Assembly: GCA_038316355.1 (NCBI GenBank)
Contig: JBBQAO010000040.1
Location: 1-28,685, forward strand
Direction of reading: 5' to 3'
Length of the DNA: 28,685 nt
Origin: Ga0077527 sp038316355
GTDB taxonomy: Bacteria > Pseudomonadota > Gammaproteobacteria > Burkholderiales > SG8-41
How positions within the stretch are numbered: the stretch's first letter is position 1; every line of letters starts with the position of its first letter. Under the pieces are notes generated by a model. The model was not told the origin of the DNA, made no database searches, and saw only the letters and a list, made by a program, of their open reading frames with translations. Position numbers and translations under genes: made by a program. Of this stretch, positions 16,359 to 25,029 are shown piece after piece.

Positions 16359-18442
16359 GACTTTCTCCCGATTACCGAGGTGACTTTGACCGAACGCGCA
16401 TCAGGCACCTCTGCATGAGCCAATACCGAAAAGCGCGGTATCCCGCGACGCAGGAAACGCGACAGCAGCGGGCGCAACACTCCCGAGACCAGCAGTACCG
16501 CAGGTTGCCCCAGCTGTTCCTGCTGCTGTGCCGCCTGCCGTGCCTCCCTTATCAGGGTGTCGGCCAGATCCGGTTCAAATACGAGACCGTCAGCCGTACC
16601 CGCCTGGATGCTCTGCGTCAGCAGGCGCTCCAGTTCCGGATCCAGCGCGATGACTTGCAGATCTGTCTTGCCCGGGAACAACTGCTGGACGATGGCGCGG
16701 CTCAACGCATTCCGCACCAGTGCAGTGAGTTCGCCGGCATCCTGAGTGCGCGTCGCATGCGCCGCCAATACTTCGACGATGGTGCGCATGTCGCGGATGT
16801 GCACCCCCTCCTCGAGCAGGTTCTGCAGTATGCGCTGCAGGGTGACCATGGGCAGCAGCTTGGGAATCACGTCATCGACCAGCTTCGGCGTATCGCGGGA
16901 CAGATGATCAATCAGTTGCTGCAGTTCCTGGCGGCCGAGAAGATCGGCGGCGTTGGCGTGAATCAATTGACTGATGTGCGTGGCGACCATGGTTCCCGCG
17001 TCGACCACGGTATAACCCTGCTGCTGTGCGTGGTCGCGCTGGCTCGCATCTATCCACACGGCAGGCAGGCCGAACGCCGGATCCTGGCTGGCCATCCCCG
17101 CGACCGGCGCGGTGATCCGCCCTGGATTGATGGCGAGGAACTGTCCAGGCTGGGCCTCGTGCAAGCCGATCTCCACACCCTTGAGGGTGATGCGGTAGAC
17201 GTTGGGCCTCAGATCCAGGTTGTCGCTGATATGGATGACCGGTGGCAGGAATCCCACATCCTGCGCAAATTTCTTTCGTACCGCCTTGATTCGACGCAAT
17301 AACTCTCCGTCCTGCCCCTTATCCACCAGGGGAATCAGGCGAAATCCAACCTCCAGTCCCAGGGTATCGACCGGTGTGACGTCGTTCCAGCTCACGTCAT
17401 GGGTTTCAGGTGCCGCCTCAGTCATGACCGGACTGCCGGCATCCTCCTGCATTCCGAGGTTGCGCTTGTGGATGAAATGGGCGCCGGCGCCAAGTCCGGC
17501 AGCAAGTGCCAGGAAGGCGATGTGCGGCATGCCGGGGATCAGACCCATCAAACCGATGATCGCACTGGTGATCACCAGTGCCTGCGGCTTAGCGAAAAGC
17601 TGGCTCATCATCTGCTGTCCGCTGTTCTGCTCGGTCCCCACGCGGCTCACGACCAGGCCGGCGGCGGTGGATATGACCAGCGCCGGAATCTGCGCGACGA
17701 GACCATCACCGATCGTCAGCAGCGTATAGATCTTTGCGGCTTCAGCTACATTCATGTCGTGCTGCAACACCCCGACGATCAGGCCGCCGATGATATTGAT
17801 CAGCAGGATCAGGATGCCGGCAATCGCATCGCCGCGGACGAACTTGCTGGCACCGTCCATCGATCCGAAAAAGTCTGCTTCCTGGGCAATTTCCGCACGA
17901 CGCCGGCGCGCATCTTCTTCGCCGATCAGGCCTGCATTGAGATCGGCATCAATGGCCATCTGCTTGCCGGGCATGGCGTCCAGCGTAAACCGCGCACCGA
18001 CCTCGGCAATGCGTCCCGCCCCCTTGGTGATGACGACGAAATTGATCACCACCATGATCACGAACACCACGAGACCCACGGCGTAGTTGTCGCCGACCAG
18101 GAAATGACCAAACGACTCAATGACCGCCCCGGCAGCACCCGGACCGGTGTGGCCTTCGAGGAGCACGACCCTGGTCGAAGCGATATTGAGGGAAAGCCGC
18201 AGCAGAGTGGTCACCAGCAGGATGGTCGGAAATACCAGGAAGTCCAGCGTCCTCACGATATTCAGCGCGACCAGCAGCACAATGATCGAAAAGGCAATGT
18301 TGAAAGTGAACAGAAAATCCAGAACCAGCGGCGGCAATGGCAGCACCATCATCGCCAGCAGCATGACGATGAACAGCGGCGGCATGCCTCCGCGCAGGAG
18401 TTCAGTCACCGAAGTGCGGGGAAGGTTAAAAGTACCGATCAT
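16355..18442 (-). CDS. flhA: FlhA, flagellar export gate protein
   Basis: FlhA is the large export-gate subunit and the docking site for chaperone-cargo complexes such as FlgN with FlgK/FlgL. The 695 residues begin with a membrane half of about eight segments (LLAMMVLPLPPLVLDFLFTF, then NIAFSIIVLLVALNIVRTL). The conserved loop RIAEVGARFTLDAMPGKQMA, then IDADLNAGLI, lies near residues 145-175. From about 340 the rest is the cytoplasmic ring-forming domain. It overlaps flhB and flhF by four bases at each end. Confidence 0.97.
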   Translation of the reverse strand: MIGTFNLPRTSVTELLRGGMPPLFIVMLLAMMVLPLPPLVLDFLFTFNIAFSIIVLLVALNIVRTLDFLVFPTILLVTTLLRLSLNIASTRVVLLEGHTGPGAAGAVIESFGHFLVGDNYAVGLVVFVIMVVINFVVITKGAGRIAEVGARFTLDAMPGKQMAIDADLNAGLIGEEDARRRRAEIAQEADFFGSMDGASKFVRGDAIAGILILLINIIGGLIVGVLQHDMNVAEAAKIYTLLTIGDGLVAQIPALVISTAAGLVVSRVGTEQNSGQQMMSQLFAKPQALVITSAIIGLMGLIPGMPHIAFLALAAGLGAGAHFIHKRNLGMQEDAGSPVMTEAAPETHDVSWNDVTPVDTLGLEVGFRLIPLVDKGQDGELLRRIKAVRKKFAQDVGFLPPVIHISDNLDLRPNVYRITLKGVEIGLHEAQPGQFLAINPGRITAPVAGMASQDPAFGLPAVWIDASQRDHAQQQGYTVVDAGTMVATHISQLIHANAADLLGRQELQQLIDHLSRDTPKLVDDVIPKLLPMVTLQRILQNLLEEGVHIRDMRTIVEVLAAHATRTQDAGELTALVRNALSRAIVQQLFPGKTDLQVIALDPELERLLTQSIQAGTADGLVFEPDLADTLIREARQAAQQQEQLGQPAVLLVSGVLRPLLSRFLRRGIPRFSVLAHAEVPDARSVKVTSVIGRKS

Positions 18443-19581
18443 TGCCCGGTTCCCTGCGGATCAAAGCCCTGCGGCACGGCAACTTCGGCCAATTCCAGCG
18501 GCATCGCCCCGCCGAATTCCCGGTGTATCCGCAGCTGGAATACGTACGCCAGCACCTGCGCTACCGCGGAATAAAGTTTTTCCGGAATTTCCGCACCGAC
18601 TTCTGCATGGTGATAGATCGCCCGCGCCAATGCCGGGGCCTCGAGCACCGGAACATCGTGCGATTGCCCAATTTCGCGGATTTTTGCCGCCAGCAGATCC
18701 GCTCCCTTGGCCACCACGCGCGGCGCATGCATTTTGCTGTCTTCGTACAGGAGGGCGACCGCATAATGGGTAGGATTGGTGACGATGACGGAAGCTTTAG
18801 GAACCTCGGCCATCATGCGCCGCTGCGCCATGGCCCGCTGCTGGTTGCGGATGGCCGCCTTGATCTGCGGGTCACCTTCGTCTTCCCGGTGCTCCCGGCG
18901 CAACTCCTCCTTTGTCATCTTCAGCTGGTTGCCGTGATTCCAGATCTGGAACGGCACATCGACCGCAGCAACAAGTGCCATCACCGAGGCCAGAATCAGA
19001 AAACACGAACCCGCAATCCAGGCCATGCGCGACACGCCGGCGTCGACAGGCAGCAGCGACAACTGCTGTAACGGCTCCTGGAACTTCCACAGCAGCATTG
19101 CACCCACGGTGGTGATCAGCAGCGCTTTAATCAGCGCTTTGCCCAGGTCTGCCAGGCCATGCCACGAGAAAATGCGGCCAAAGCCCGACAGTGGATTGAT
19201 TCGTTGCAGGTCGAAACGCAGCGCGTTTGCGCTGAACAGCCAGCCGCTGAGGAGTTGTGGCACCAGCAACGCGGTGAGCAGCAACAGCAGCAGCATTGGT
19301 GCCGTCAGCAATACTGCATCAATCGAGAGTTCGTAGAGCATGCGCCCCATAACCCCGGTATCGGACAGCACTTCGGCATCGATGACCAGGCCGCGACGCA
19401 GCAGAACCGACAGTTCCGAAAAGAGATGTTTGCCGTAGAACCACATACCGACAGCACCCGCGATGAGCATACCGAAAGTGCTCAACTCCTGGGAGCGCGC
19501 CACGTTGCCCTCCCCACGCGCCTGCTCAAGGCGTCGCGGAGAAGCAGATTCGGTGCGTTCGGCGTCGCTTTCTTCAGCCAT
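18439..19581 (-). CDS. flhB: FlhB, flagellar export substrate-specificity switch
   Basis: FlhB is a membrane export component that switches export from rod/hook to filament substrates after self-cleavage. The N-terminus (AEESDAERTESASPRRLEQA) is the family start, followed by four membrane segments between about 36 and 215. The self-cleavage motif NPTH is at residues 269-272, as in enteric FlhB, in a VIVTNPTHYAVALLY context. Length is 380 residues. A candidate FlhDC half-site lies upstream at 19615-19630 (AACGGCA, then GCG on the minus strand), so flhB may open its own transcript. Inference. Confidence 0.96.
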   Translation of the reverse strand: MAEESDAERTESASPRRLEQARGEGNVARSQELSTFGMLIAGAVGMWFYGKHLFSELSVLLRRGLVIDAEVLSDTGVMGRMLYELSIDAVLLTAPMLLLLLLTALLVPQLLSGWLFSANALRFDLQRINPLSGFGRIFSWHGLADLGKALIKALLITTVGAMLLWKFQEPLQQLSLLPVDAGVSRMAWIAGSCFLILASVMALVAAVDVPFQIWNHGNQLKMTKEELRREHREDEGDPQIKAAIRNQQRAMAQRRMMAEVPKASVIVTNPTHYAVALLYEDSKMHAPRVVAKGADLLAAKIREIGQSHDVPVLEAPALARAIYHHAEVGAEIPEKLYSAVAQVLAYVFQLRIHREFGGAMPLELAEVAVPQGFDPQGTGQ

Positions 19582-19700
19582 GTCAGTTCATCACATTCAT
19601 GGCCAAGTATCTACCGCATGCAGTGCCGTTCAGGCTTTAAACAGGCCGGGAATAGACGTGCTGTTCACGCACTTTGCACGATCCTGTTACTTCGCAGCAC
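19582..19700 (-). promoter_or_regulatory. flhB upstream region with one FlhDC-like half-site
   Basis: This 119-base gap is the only sizeable break in the run from motA to fliA. On the minus strand, 19615-19630 reads AACGGCACTGCATGCG, which matches the conserved ends of the enteric FlhDC half-box (AATGGCA-N6-GCG). I find no second half-site at the expected spacing and no clear -10. Confidence 0.3.
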
Positions 19701-20594
19701 TCAGGTTTTCGACTCGTCCGCGGTAGGCGAAGACTCTGCCAGGCCGCGCCACGACTGCATGTCGCCGGCACTCGCGGCTACATTCAGCACGTGCTGGCGG
19801 ACTTCATCAGGCCCAATTCCGAGCCACGCCCCGATCCTGGAAAAATCGCTGTTCAGTACGGCCGTGTCCAATCCCGGCGCATAGTGGCTGGCGACCGCAA
19901 CCGCATGCCTGACATTGAGCACGCGCGAGTTTCCGGCGTGCTGAGGGTCCAGCAACATGCGCAGCAACACCGGCAGTTGCCAGGCCTTGATCAGGCCGCT
20001 TTGCAGATCGGGCAGCGGAAATCCAGACACTGTCTGCCGGGCTAAGTCTGGGCATGACGCCGGATTGTCCGCCGGCATGCACTCAACTGGCGCAATTTGC
20101 ATCGAGGCGTGGCACCAAAGCAACATTTCCGCAAGATCATGCAACAGGGCTGCGACCATCACCTCTTCGGGATCGACGTCCTTGCGCAACCGCGCCCAGT
20201 CCCGCGCACACAGTGCGGCAAAGCGCGACCGCTTGATCACCGCGTACAGTCCATCAAGCGCACCGGCGCATCCGGCCAGGGTGTCCTCTACTGTCGCCAA
20301 TCCCTGGAATTTTTCATGGAACGGCGAGATGCCCAGCATCATGACTGCATGCGTCACCGTAGTGATATCGGTGCTGCGGCGCCGTCCGCGGTGTTCCTGT
20401 ACATAACGCAGCACATTGACGGTGAGCAGGGGATCGTGGAGCACCACATCGGCAATCGTCTGCGGCGACTCATCAGCGTCGAGACCGAGTTTCCCCAATT
20501 CCAGCATACTGTGTGCGAGCACCGGCAATTCCATGCCGGCCAGCATCTGCACCCAGGTCGAGCCGCCGGCTTGCGGCTGCGTCACATGCGCCAT
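19701..20594 (-). CDS. HDOD-domain protein
   Basis: HDOD proteins resemble HD-type phosphohydrolases but usually lack activity and act in signalling and regulation. Here residues 21-65 show ELPVLAHSMLELGKLGLDAD and a HDPLLTVNVLRYVQ helix, then a TTVTHAVMMLG segment near 78-88, and ALLHDLAEMLLW at 149-160, in which an HD pair (152-153) is retained. Length is 297 residues, so it is essentially this one domain with a short tail; there is no GGDEF or EAL part. It overlaps the methyltransferase gene by 13 bases, so the pair is probably cotranslated. Its place between motB and flhB suggests a motility regulator. The family call is firm, the role is inference. Confidence 0.85.
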   Translation of the reverse strand: MAHVTQPQAGGSTWVQMLAGMELPVLAHSMLELGKLGLDADESPQTIADVVLHDPLLTVNVLRYVQEHRGRRRSTDITTVTHAVMMLGISPFHEKFQGLATVEDTLAGCAGALDGLYAVIKRSRFAALCARDWARLRKDVDPEEVMVAALLHDLAEMLLWCHASMQIAPVECMPADNPASCPDLARQTVSGFPLPDLQSGLIKAWQLPVLLRMLLDPQHAGNSRVLNVRHAVAVASHYAPGLDTAVLNSDFSRIGAWLGIGPDEVRQHVLNVAASAGDMQSWRGLAESSPTADESKT

Positions 20595-21355
20595 ACGTAA
20601 AGGGTCGATCGCACACCATCACCGACGGCGTAGGTCCGTTCGGGAAGGACACCGGGAATCGGGAATCCGTTGCTGATGAGCAGGCTTCCAGGGCGCATTT
20701 CCCGGCGTGCTTTTTCCCAAAGCCGGATCATTGGCACCGGCGAAAGGTAGGCATACACCACGTCATAGGCGGAAAAATCGGTGCGCCAGAAATCACCCCA
20801 TTGCACCGAGACCGCTTCCTCGCGCGCAGACCGCCAACGGCTAAGCAGATAAAGCAGCGGCGCCACTTCGATACCCGTAAACCGGCCATCGGGCCGGCTT
20901 CTCGCGAGATCAAGCAAAAAATGCCCTGCGCCGCAGCCGAGGTCGATAAACCTGAATTTGGCATTCCCGGGCAGCAGGCAGCGCACGATATCGGCTGCAC
21001 GGGTGCTGGAAGGAAACATCGGCACCTGCTGCAGCCAAGCCGCGCCATTGGCGACAAGAAGCAGGCAGAACAAGCCCAGGAACAACAGCGGTGGCACGCT
21101 GGAATCAATTGACATGACCAGCAGCGGAAGAAATAGCAGATTTATCGGGAGCCACCACCACGCAAGTCCGGCAGCAAACCCGAGGACAGCCGCACACGCA
21201 CCCTCGATACCTGCCCATGCCACAAGCGCATGCGGCATCAGTCCGGCCTGTGCTACCGCACCGCAACCGGCAATACAGACAAGATGAGTCGCCGCTGCAC
21301 GCCACAACGGCGACCGCAGGTTCCGGCTACCCGATTCTTCAGCGTATTGCGGCAT
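20582..21355 (-). CDS. membrane-anchored SAM-dependent methyltransferase-like protein
   Basis: The N-terminal 110 residues are hydrophobic, with three or four predicted membrane segments (about 22-40, 42-66, 70-83, 88-107). A cytoplasmic class I methyltransferase domain follows: motif I is FIDLGCGAGHFLLDLA at 136-151, the acidic end of the next strand is GIEVAP at 161-166, and DVVYAYLSP at 198-206 is the motif IV region. The domain is short and ends YVWRM. The acceptor cannot be read from the sequence: a protein, lipid or small molecule are all possible. The start lies 17 bases inside the end of motB, and the stop lies inside the HDOD gene, so all three are likely made from one mRNA. Not a CheR-type enzyme by any motif I can see. 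Confidence 0.75.
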   Translation of the reverse strand: MPQYAEESGSRNLRSPLWRAAATHLVCIAGCGAVAQAGLMPHALVAWAGIEGACAAVLGFAAGLAWWWLPINLLFLPLLVMSIDSSVPPLLFLGLFCLLLVANGAAWLQQVPMFPSSTRAADIVRCLLPGNAKFRFIDLGCGAGHFLLDLARSRPDGRFTGIEVAPLLYLLSRWRSAREEAVSVQWGDFWRTDFSAYDVVYAYLSPVPMIRLWEKARREMRPGSLLISNGFPIPGVLPERTYAVGDGVRSTLYVWRM

Positions 21356-22271
21356 TCAGATCAGAACGGGACGGTGCGTTCCCCTTGCCGATATTGACGG
21401 TGCCACCGCTGCCGGTCATCGATTCTTCCGCCTGCGCGGTAAGGACAATTATGGCGATACGGCGATTTGAAGGACTGTGGGCATCCGCAGGGTCAAACAA
21501 CACCACGGATGCCATGCCCACGACGCGCTTTATTTTTCCGTTCTCGATGCCGCCTTCGATCAGCACCCTGCGCGACGCGTTCGCACGGTCGGCCGACAAT
21601 TCCCAGTTGCTGTAACCCCGGTCGCCAGAACCGTACGGTTTGGCATCCGTGTGCCCGGTCAGGGTCAGTCCGTTGGGTACTGCGTTCAGAGGTTCGCAAA
21701 GTGCCAGCAGGATCTCCCGTGCATAGGGTTTGAGTTGGGCGCTGCCGAGGTCAAACATCGGGCGATTCTGCTCGTCGACAATCTGGATGCGCAGACCTTC
21801 GTTGATAATGTCAATCAGCAGCTGATTCTTGTATTGCCGCAGGATTGGAGTTGCTGTGATGACTTCGTTGAGACGTGTTTTCAATGCCTTCAGGCGTGCC
21901 ATGTCATGGCGCGTCACTTCGATTTTTGCCTCCTTGAGGTTCGGCTTGCGCTTGTGTTCGGGCATTTCACCCCGTCGCATCTGCAGGTCATCGCTGCGGG
22001 TGAGGTCGCGCCCGCCGGCCATAATCGGACTCGAACTGTCGCCGCTGCCGCTGCCGCCAAAAAACGAAACTTTCAGCGGTGTCTGGAAATAGTCGGCAAT
22101 ACCCTGCAGATCACCCTTGGTGGTTGATCCAAGCAGCCACATCAACAGGAAAAAAGCCATCATGGCGGTCACGAAGTCCGCGTAAGCGATTTTCCACGCG
22201 CCACCGTGATGCCCGCCCGCCTTCTTCTTTATGCGCTTGATGACTATCGGGCGCTGGGTATCGTCAGCCAT
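21339..22271 (-). CDS. motB: MotB, peptidoglycan-anchored stator protein
   Basis: MotB and MotA form the proton-driven stator. The 310 residues start with a basic cytoplasmic tail (IKRIKKKAGGHHGGAWKIAY), then one membrane helix with the essential proton-carrying Asp at residue 32 in YADFVTAMMAFFLLMWLLGS, the same position as in enterics, which argues for H+ rather than Na+. The plug region follows. The OmpA-like domain shows LTLTGHTDAKPY and SNWELSADRANASRRVL. It lies 39 bases after motA. Confidence 0.97.
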   Translation of the reverse strand: MADDTQRPIVIKRIKKKAGGHHGGAWKIAYADFVTAMMAFFLLMWLLGSTTKGDLQGIADYFQTPLKVSFFGGSGSGDSSSPIMAGGRDLTRSDDLQMRRGEMPEHKRKPNLKEAKIEVTRHDMARLKALKTRLNEVITATPILRQYKNQLLIDIINEGLRIQIVDEQNRPMFDLGSAQLKPYAREILLALCEPLNAVPNGLTLTGHTDAKPYGSGDRGYSNWELSADRANASRRVLIEGGIENGKIKRVVGMASVVLFDPADAHSPSNRRIAIIVLTAQAEESMTGSGGTVNIGKGNAPSRSDLNAAIR

Positions 22272-22310
22272 GCCTTTGGATTCCTGTCAGGACCATCGCC
22301 GGTGCGGATT

Positions 22311-23165
22311 TCACTTCTTCTGCTTGACGTGTTTTTCAAGCTCGGAGAACGACGGCCGTTCGGTCGAATACAGCACTTTGCGCCCGAATTCAACGGCCAG
22401 CGCCGGCGAATAGCCGTTAAGGCTGGCAAGCAGGGTTACCTTGATGCATTCGAGCATCTTGGTGGATTCGTCGAGCTTCTGTTCGAGCGCGGTAGCCAGC
22501 GGCCCGATAAAGCCGTAGGCAAGCAGGATTCCGAGGAACGTTCCGACCAGTGCGTTCGCAATGAGCAAACCCAGTTCCGCTGGAGGCAGACCGACTGAAG
22601 CCATGGTATGCACGACACCCATCACCGCGGCAACGATGCCGAATGCGGGCATGGCATCTCCGAGTTTGGCAATGCAGTGTGCTGGCAATTCCCCCTCGTG
22701 GTGATGTGTGCCGATCTCGTTGTCCATCAGGTTCTCGATCTCGAACGCATTGAGGTTGCCGCCGACCATCAGTCGCAGGTAGTCGGTAATGAACTCCAGC
22801 ACGTGGTGGTCGTTCAGCAGACGCGGGTAACGCGCGAAAAGCGGACTCTTCTCGGGGTTTTCGACATCATCCTCGATGGTCATCAGCCCCTCCTTCCGAA
22901 CCTTGGCAAGGATGTCGTACAACAACGCCATCAGATCCATGTAGCTGGACTTGGAGTAATGCGAGCCCTTGAGCACACTTGGCAGTGCCTTGATCGTCGC
23001 CTTGATGGCCTTGCCAGTGTTGCCGGCCAGGAAGGCACCCACCGCGGCACCGCCGATCATCAGCAGTTCCACCGGCTGCAACAGGGCGGAGAGGTGTCCG
23101 CCGGCGAGCACAAATCCGCCGAACACCGACCCCAGGACAACAATATATCCAACAATAACAAGCAC
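22311..23165 (-). CDS. motA: MotA, stator proton-channel protein
   Basis: MotA forms the proton channel with MotB and pushes on the rotor. The start is GTG, chosen because it gives MLVIVGYIVVLGSVFGGFVL, the conserved first helix; GGGAG lies about 10 bases upstream. The 284 residues have four membrane segments and the large cytoplasmic loop (about 60-165). The third and fourth helices include GDAMPAFGIVAAVMGVVHTM and GTFLGILLAYGFIGPLATAL with the expected prolines. The 150 bases to flhC hold no gene; no strong separate promoter is seen, though one is possible. Confidence 0.97.
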   Translation of the reverse strand: MLVIVGYIVVLGSVFGGFVLAGGHLSALLQPVELLMIGGAAVGAFLAGNTGKAIKATIKALPSVLKGSHYSKSSYMDLMALLYDILAKVRKEGLMTIEDDVENPEKSPLFARYPRLLNDHHVLEFITDYLRLMVGGNLNAFEIENLMDNEIGTHHHEGELPAHCIAKLGDAMPAFGIVAAVMGVVHTMASVGLPPAELGLLIANALVGTFLGILLAYGFIGPLATALEQKLDESTKMLECIKVTLLASLNGYSPALAVEFGRKVLYSTERPSFSELEKHVKQKK

Positions 23166-23315
23166 TTACTATCACTCCCGGAAGACCTGCAGCAGCTGTT
23201 GCCGTAAATCCGACGCAGTCGGTCCGCGCATCAGAAAGTCGATCCAGCGTAGCAGTGCGATTTACCCGTTGAACGAGGGATTAGGGAGCTAAACCACCTC
23301 TTTATCGAAAACGGC

Positions 23316-23966
23316 TCAGACAACCGCGTGACGCAACCGCGAACGACGACGCGGAATTGTGGTTGCCTGCGCCACGACGGAGTCGAGCGGAAGCGCAGGA
23401 ACGATTGCTTCTGCGTCCGGCATTCCTGCCCGACTCTCCCGCTCCGCCCTCGCCTTGTTGGTTTGTCCCGCACGCGACGGCATGTTGCACATGCCGCAGA
23501 CGTAGGTGTTGTGCAGGTCCATCTTGTGCACGATGAACTGCCCGCCGCACTCAGTACAGGGGATCGTGGTCAGGATTTTTGCATCAATGAAACGCATCAG
23601 ACTCCATGCACGTGTCAGACTCAGCACGCACTCCGTGTCATGAATCCTTACATGCTCCAGATACAGTTTGTACGCCCTGATCAAGGCCTCGATTCCATCA
23701 ACGCCCGCATGTTTGCCTAGATAATGATAAATATCGATAAACAACGACGAGTGTATGTTGGGCCTCCAACAGGTAAACCACTCCGTCGAATACGGCAGCA
23801 TGCCCTTCGGCGGAGACTTGCCGACGATTTCTTTGTAAAGCTTGAGCAGGCGCTCGCGGCTGAGGCTGGTTTCCGCCTCCAGCACCGCCAGACGCGCGCC
23901 TAGCCGGATCAGTTCGGCCGCCAAGTCGATCTGTCTTGCTTCTGCGATAACGCTTTTATTGCGCAT
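23316..23966 (-). CDS. flhC: FlhC, flagellar master regulator subunit
   Basis: FlhC binds DNA as part of the FlhD4C2 activator of class II flagellar promoters. The 216-residue protein is a little longer than the enteric one of about 192, with a basic Arg-rich tail. The four zinc-binding Cys are intact at residues 137, 140, 157 and 160 (PCTECGG and YVCGMC), the same numbers as in E. coli. The N-terminal helices and LPYSTEWFTCWRPNIHSSLF, near 57-76, are typical. GGGAG precedes the ATG. It follows flhD by 34 bases. Confidence 0.96.
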   Translation of the reverse strand: MRNKSVIAEARQIDLAAELIRLGARLAVLEAETSLSRERLLKLYKEIVGKSPPKGMLPYSTEWFTCWRPNIHSSLFIDIYHYLGKHAGVDGIEALIRAYKLYLEHVRIHDTECVLSLTRAWSLMRFIDAKILTTIPCTECGGQFIVHKMDLHNTYVCGMCNMPSRAGQTNKARAERESRAGMPDAEAIVPALPLDSVVAQATTIPRRRSRLRHAVV

Positions 23967-24000
23967 GATGACCGCTCCCGTCTGTTGACTTTCGATGGAA

Positions 24001-24318
24001 TCAGGCCAGCCCGGCGGCGGGCTGTCCCGCGATCAGCAGCGCCGCGTGAGATTGCGTCATCGCTTTCTCCCGTCCGTGATCGGTAAGCAGACCGAAAATC
24101 ATCTGATCATCAAAGCGAAAACGGCAAAGCAGCATGTTGGTTGCTGCCATTTTCAAAATTTGGGCGGGTGATAAACGCTCCAGAATCTGTGCGCTGTCAA
24201 CACCGATGCCAAGACGGAAAGTCGCAGTCGCCTGGTCCTTCCTGATCATCTGTTGCGCGAGCAGCAGGTAAGTGAGATTGGTTTCCCGGATCTCGTACAT
24301 CAGTTCATCTTGAGTCAT
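24001..24318 (-). CDS. flhD: FlhD, flagellar master regulator subunit
   Basis: FlhD is the non-DNA-contacting partner that raises FlhC specificity. The start is the internal Met of MTQDELMYEIRETNLTYLLL, with AGGGGAA about six bases upstream; the frame is open 31 codons further but that part is not FlhD-like. The product is 105 residues, the normal size. AQQMIRKDQATATFRLGIG and LSPAQILKMAATNMLLCRFR are family hallmarks. It is first in the transcript that leads into motAB, and a control region with several palindromes precedes it. Confidence 0.95.
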   Translation of the reverse strand: MTQDELMYEIRETNLTYLLLAQQMIRKDQATATFRLGIGVDSAQILERLSPAQILKMAATNMLLCRFRFDDQMIFGLLTDHGREKAMTQSHAALLIAGQPAAGLA

Positions 24319-24535
24319 TGTCAATTCCCCTGTGAGTCTCTGTTGGTAAATCAAGGCATTCTTTTTTTTGAACAGCGATGCCATTTTGTGACATTGAAAT
24401 TCCGGGATCATCAGAAAAGCACCCTGCCGGGGAACATGTTTTTGGAATATTTTTTGTAGGTGTTATTCCTACACTGATCTGTGCAGCAGTGACGTTGAAT
24501 TGTCACAAAAATCAAAGGGTTCCTTGCAAAACTCT
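24319..24535 (-). promoter_or_regulatory. flhD upstream control region with palindromes
   Basis: This AT-richer stretch holds a perfect inverted repeat TGTAGG-N7-CCTACA (24455-24473). It is flanked by two copies of TTTTGTGACA[A/T]T facing each other: plus strand 24384-24395 and minus strand 24499-24510. The outer copy is part of a second palindrome, GTGAC-N8-GTCAC (24489-24506). These look like operator sites, as expected for a master-regulator promoter. I cannot name the regulators, and no clear sigma-70 -35/-10 pair stands out. Confidence 0.45.
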
Positions 24536-24971
24536 TTAATTTGACTGGTCAGGGCGAGAGAATTTGAAACTCCGACCACCTGCAACTCGCAACGACACCG
24601 CCATCAGCGCATGGCCGTAATTCTGGCGGGTGCCAGTGTAGTGCTTCGTTCTGTTTGGAACTTGAGCGAGAATTTGCACGAATGACCTTGGCAAGGATGT
24701 CATGGGTGTTGACGCTGGCCTCGAATTGACCACCAGTGCCGGCTGAAATCTGACCAGGAACAACGGACTGCTGTGCCAGGACTGGCGGCCTTCCACGAAC
24801 TGATGTGCTGGTCAATTCTGGATCGGCGCATTGCGGGGAAAGCGATCAGTTTGAGGCGGCGGCAACAGCCTATGGTGAGCCATCGGACCAGCCCCTATTC
24901 CACCAGCGACATGTACGACACTGGCCGGGACCGGGACCGCCGCGGGTATCGGTAGCCCCTCAATAACCCGC
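24536..24971. other. apparently non-coding stretch, possible IS-element remnant
   Basis: No open frame here has a recognisable protein, a good start and a ribosome site. On the plus strand, 24809-24831 (GGTCAATTCTGGATCGGCG core) resembles the terminal repeats of some IS21-type elements, and an istA fragment lies about 800 bases away. The rest gives no signal that I can read. The IS assignment is weak. Confidence 0.25.
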
Positions 24972-24999
24972 TTGACATTGTTATGTCAGACATTACAAT
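24972..24999 (+). promoter_or_regulatory. sigma-70 promoter for higBA
   Basis: TTGACA (24972-24977) and TACAAT (24994-24999) are separated by 16 bases, a near-perfect housekeeping promoter. Transcription would start near 25006, about 24 bases before the higB start codon. Confidence 0.8.
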
Positions 25000-25010
25000 C
25001 CATGTAATGT
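24990..25010. promoter_or_regulatory. higBA operator palindrome
   Basis: ACATTAC (24990-24996) and GTAATGT (25004-25010) form a perfect seven-base inverted repeat with a seven-base spacer, covering the -10 box. HigA antitoxins repress their own operon by binding such palindromes, so this is the likely autoregulatory site. Confidence 0.7.
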
Positions 25011-25029
25011 TAAGCATGGCACACAGCCA

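Noticed and set aside
24489..24506. GTGAC-N8-GTCAC as a CRP site upstream of flhD
   Set aside because: CRP sites are TGTGA-N6-TCACA; the spacing here differs by several bases. Kept only as an unnamed palindrome.
24536..24815. Two overlapping minus-strand open frames of 86-88 codons
   Set aside because: No recognisable family, no ribosome site, and the two frames overlap each other; they fit chance openness of a non-coding or remnant stretch.
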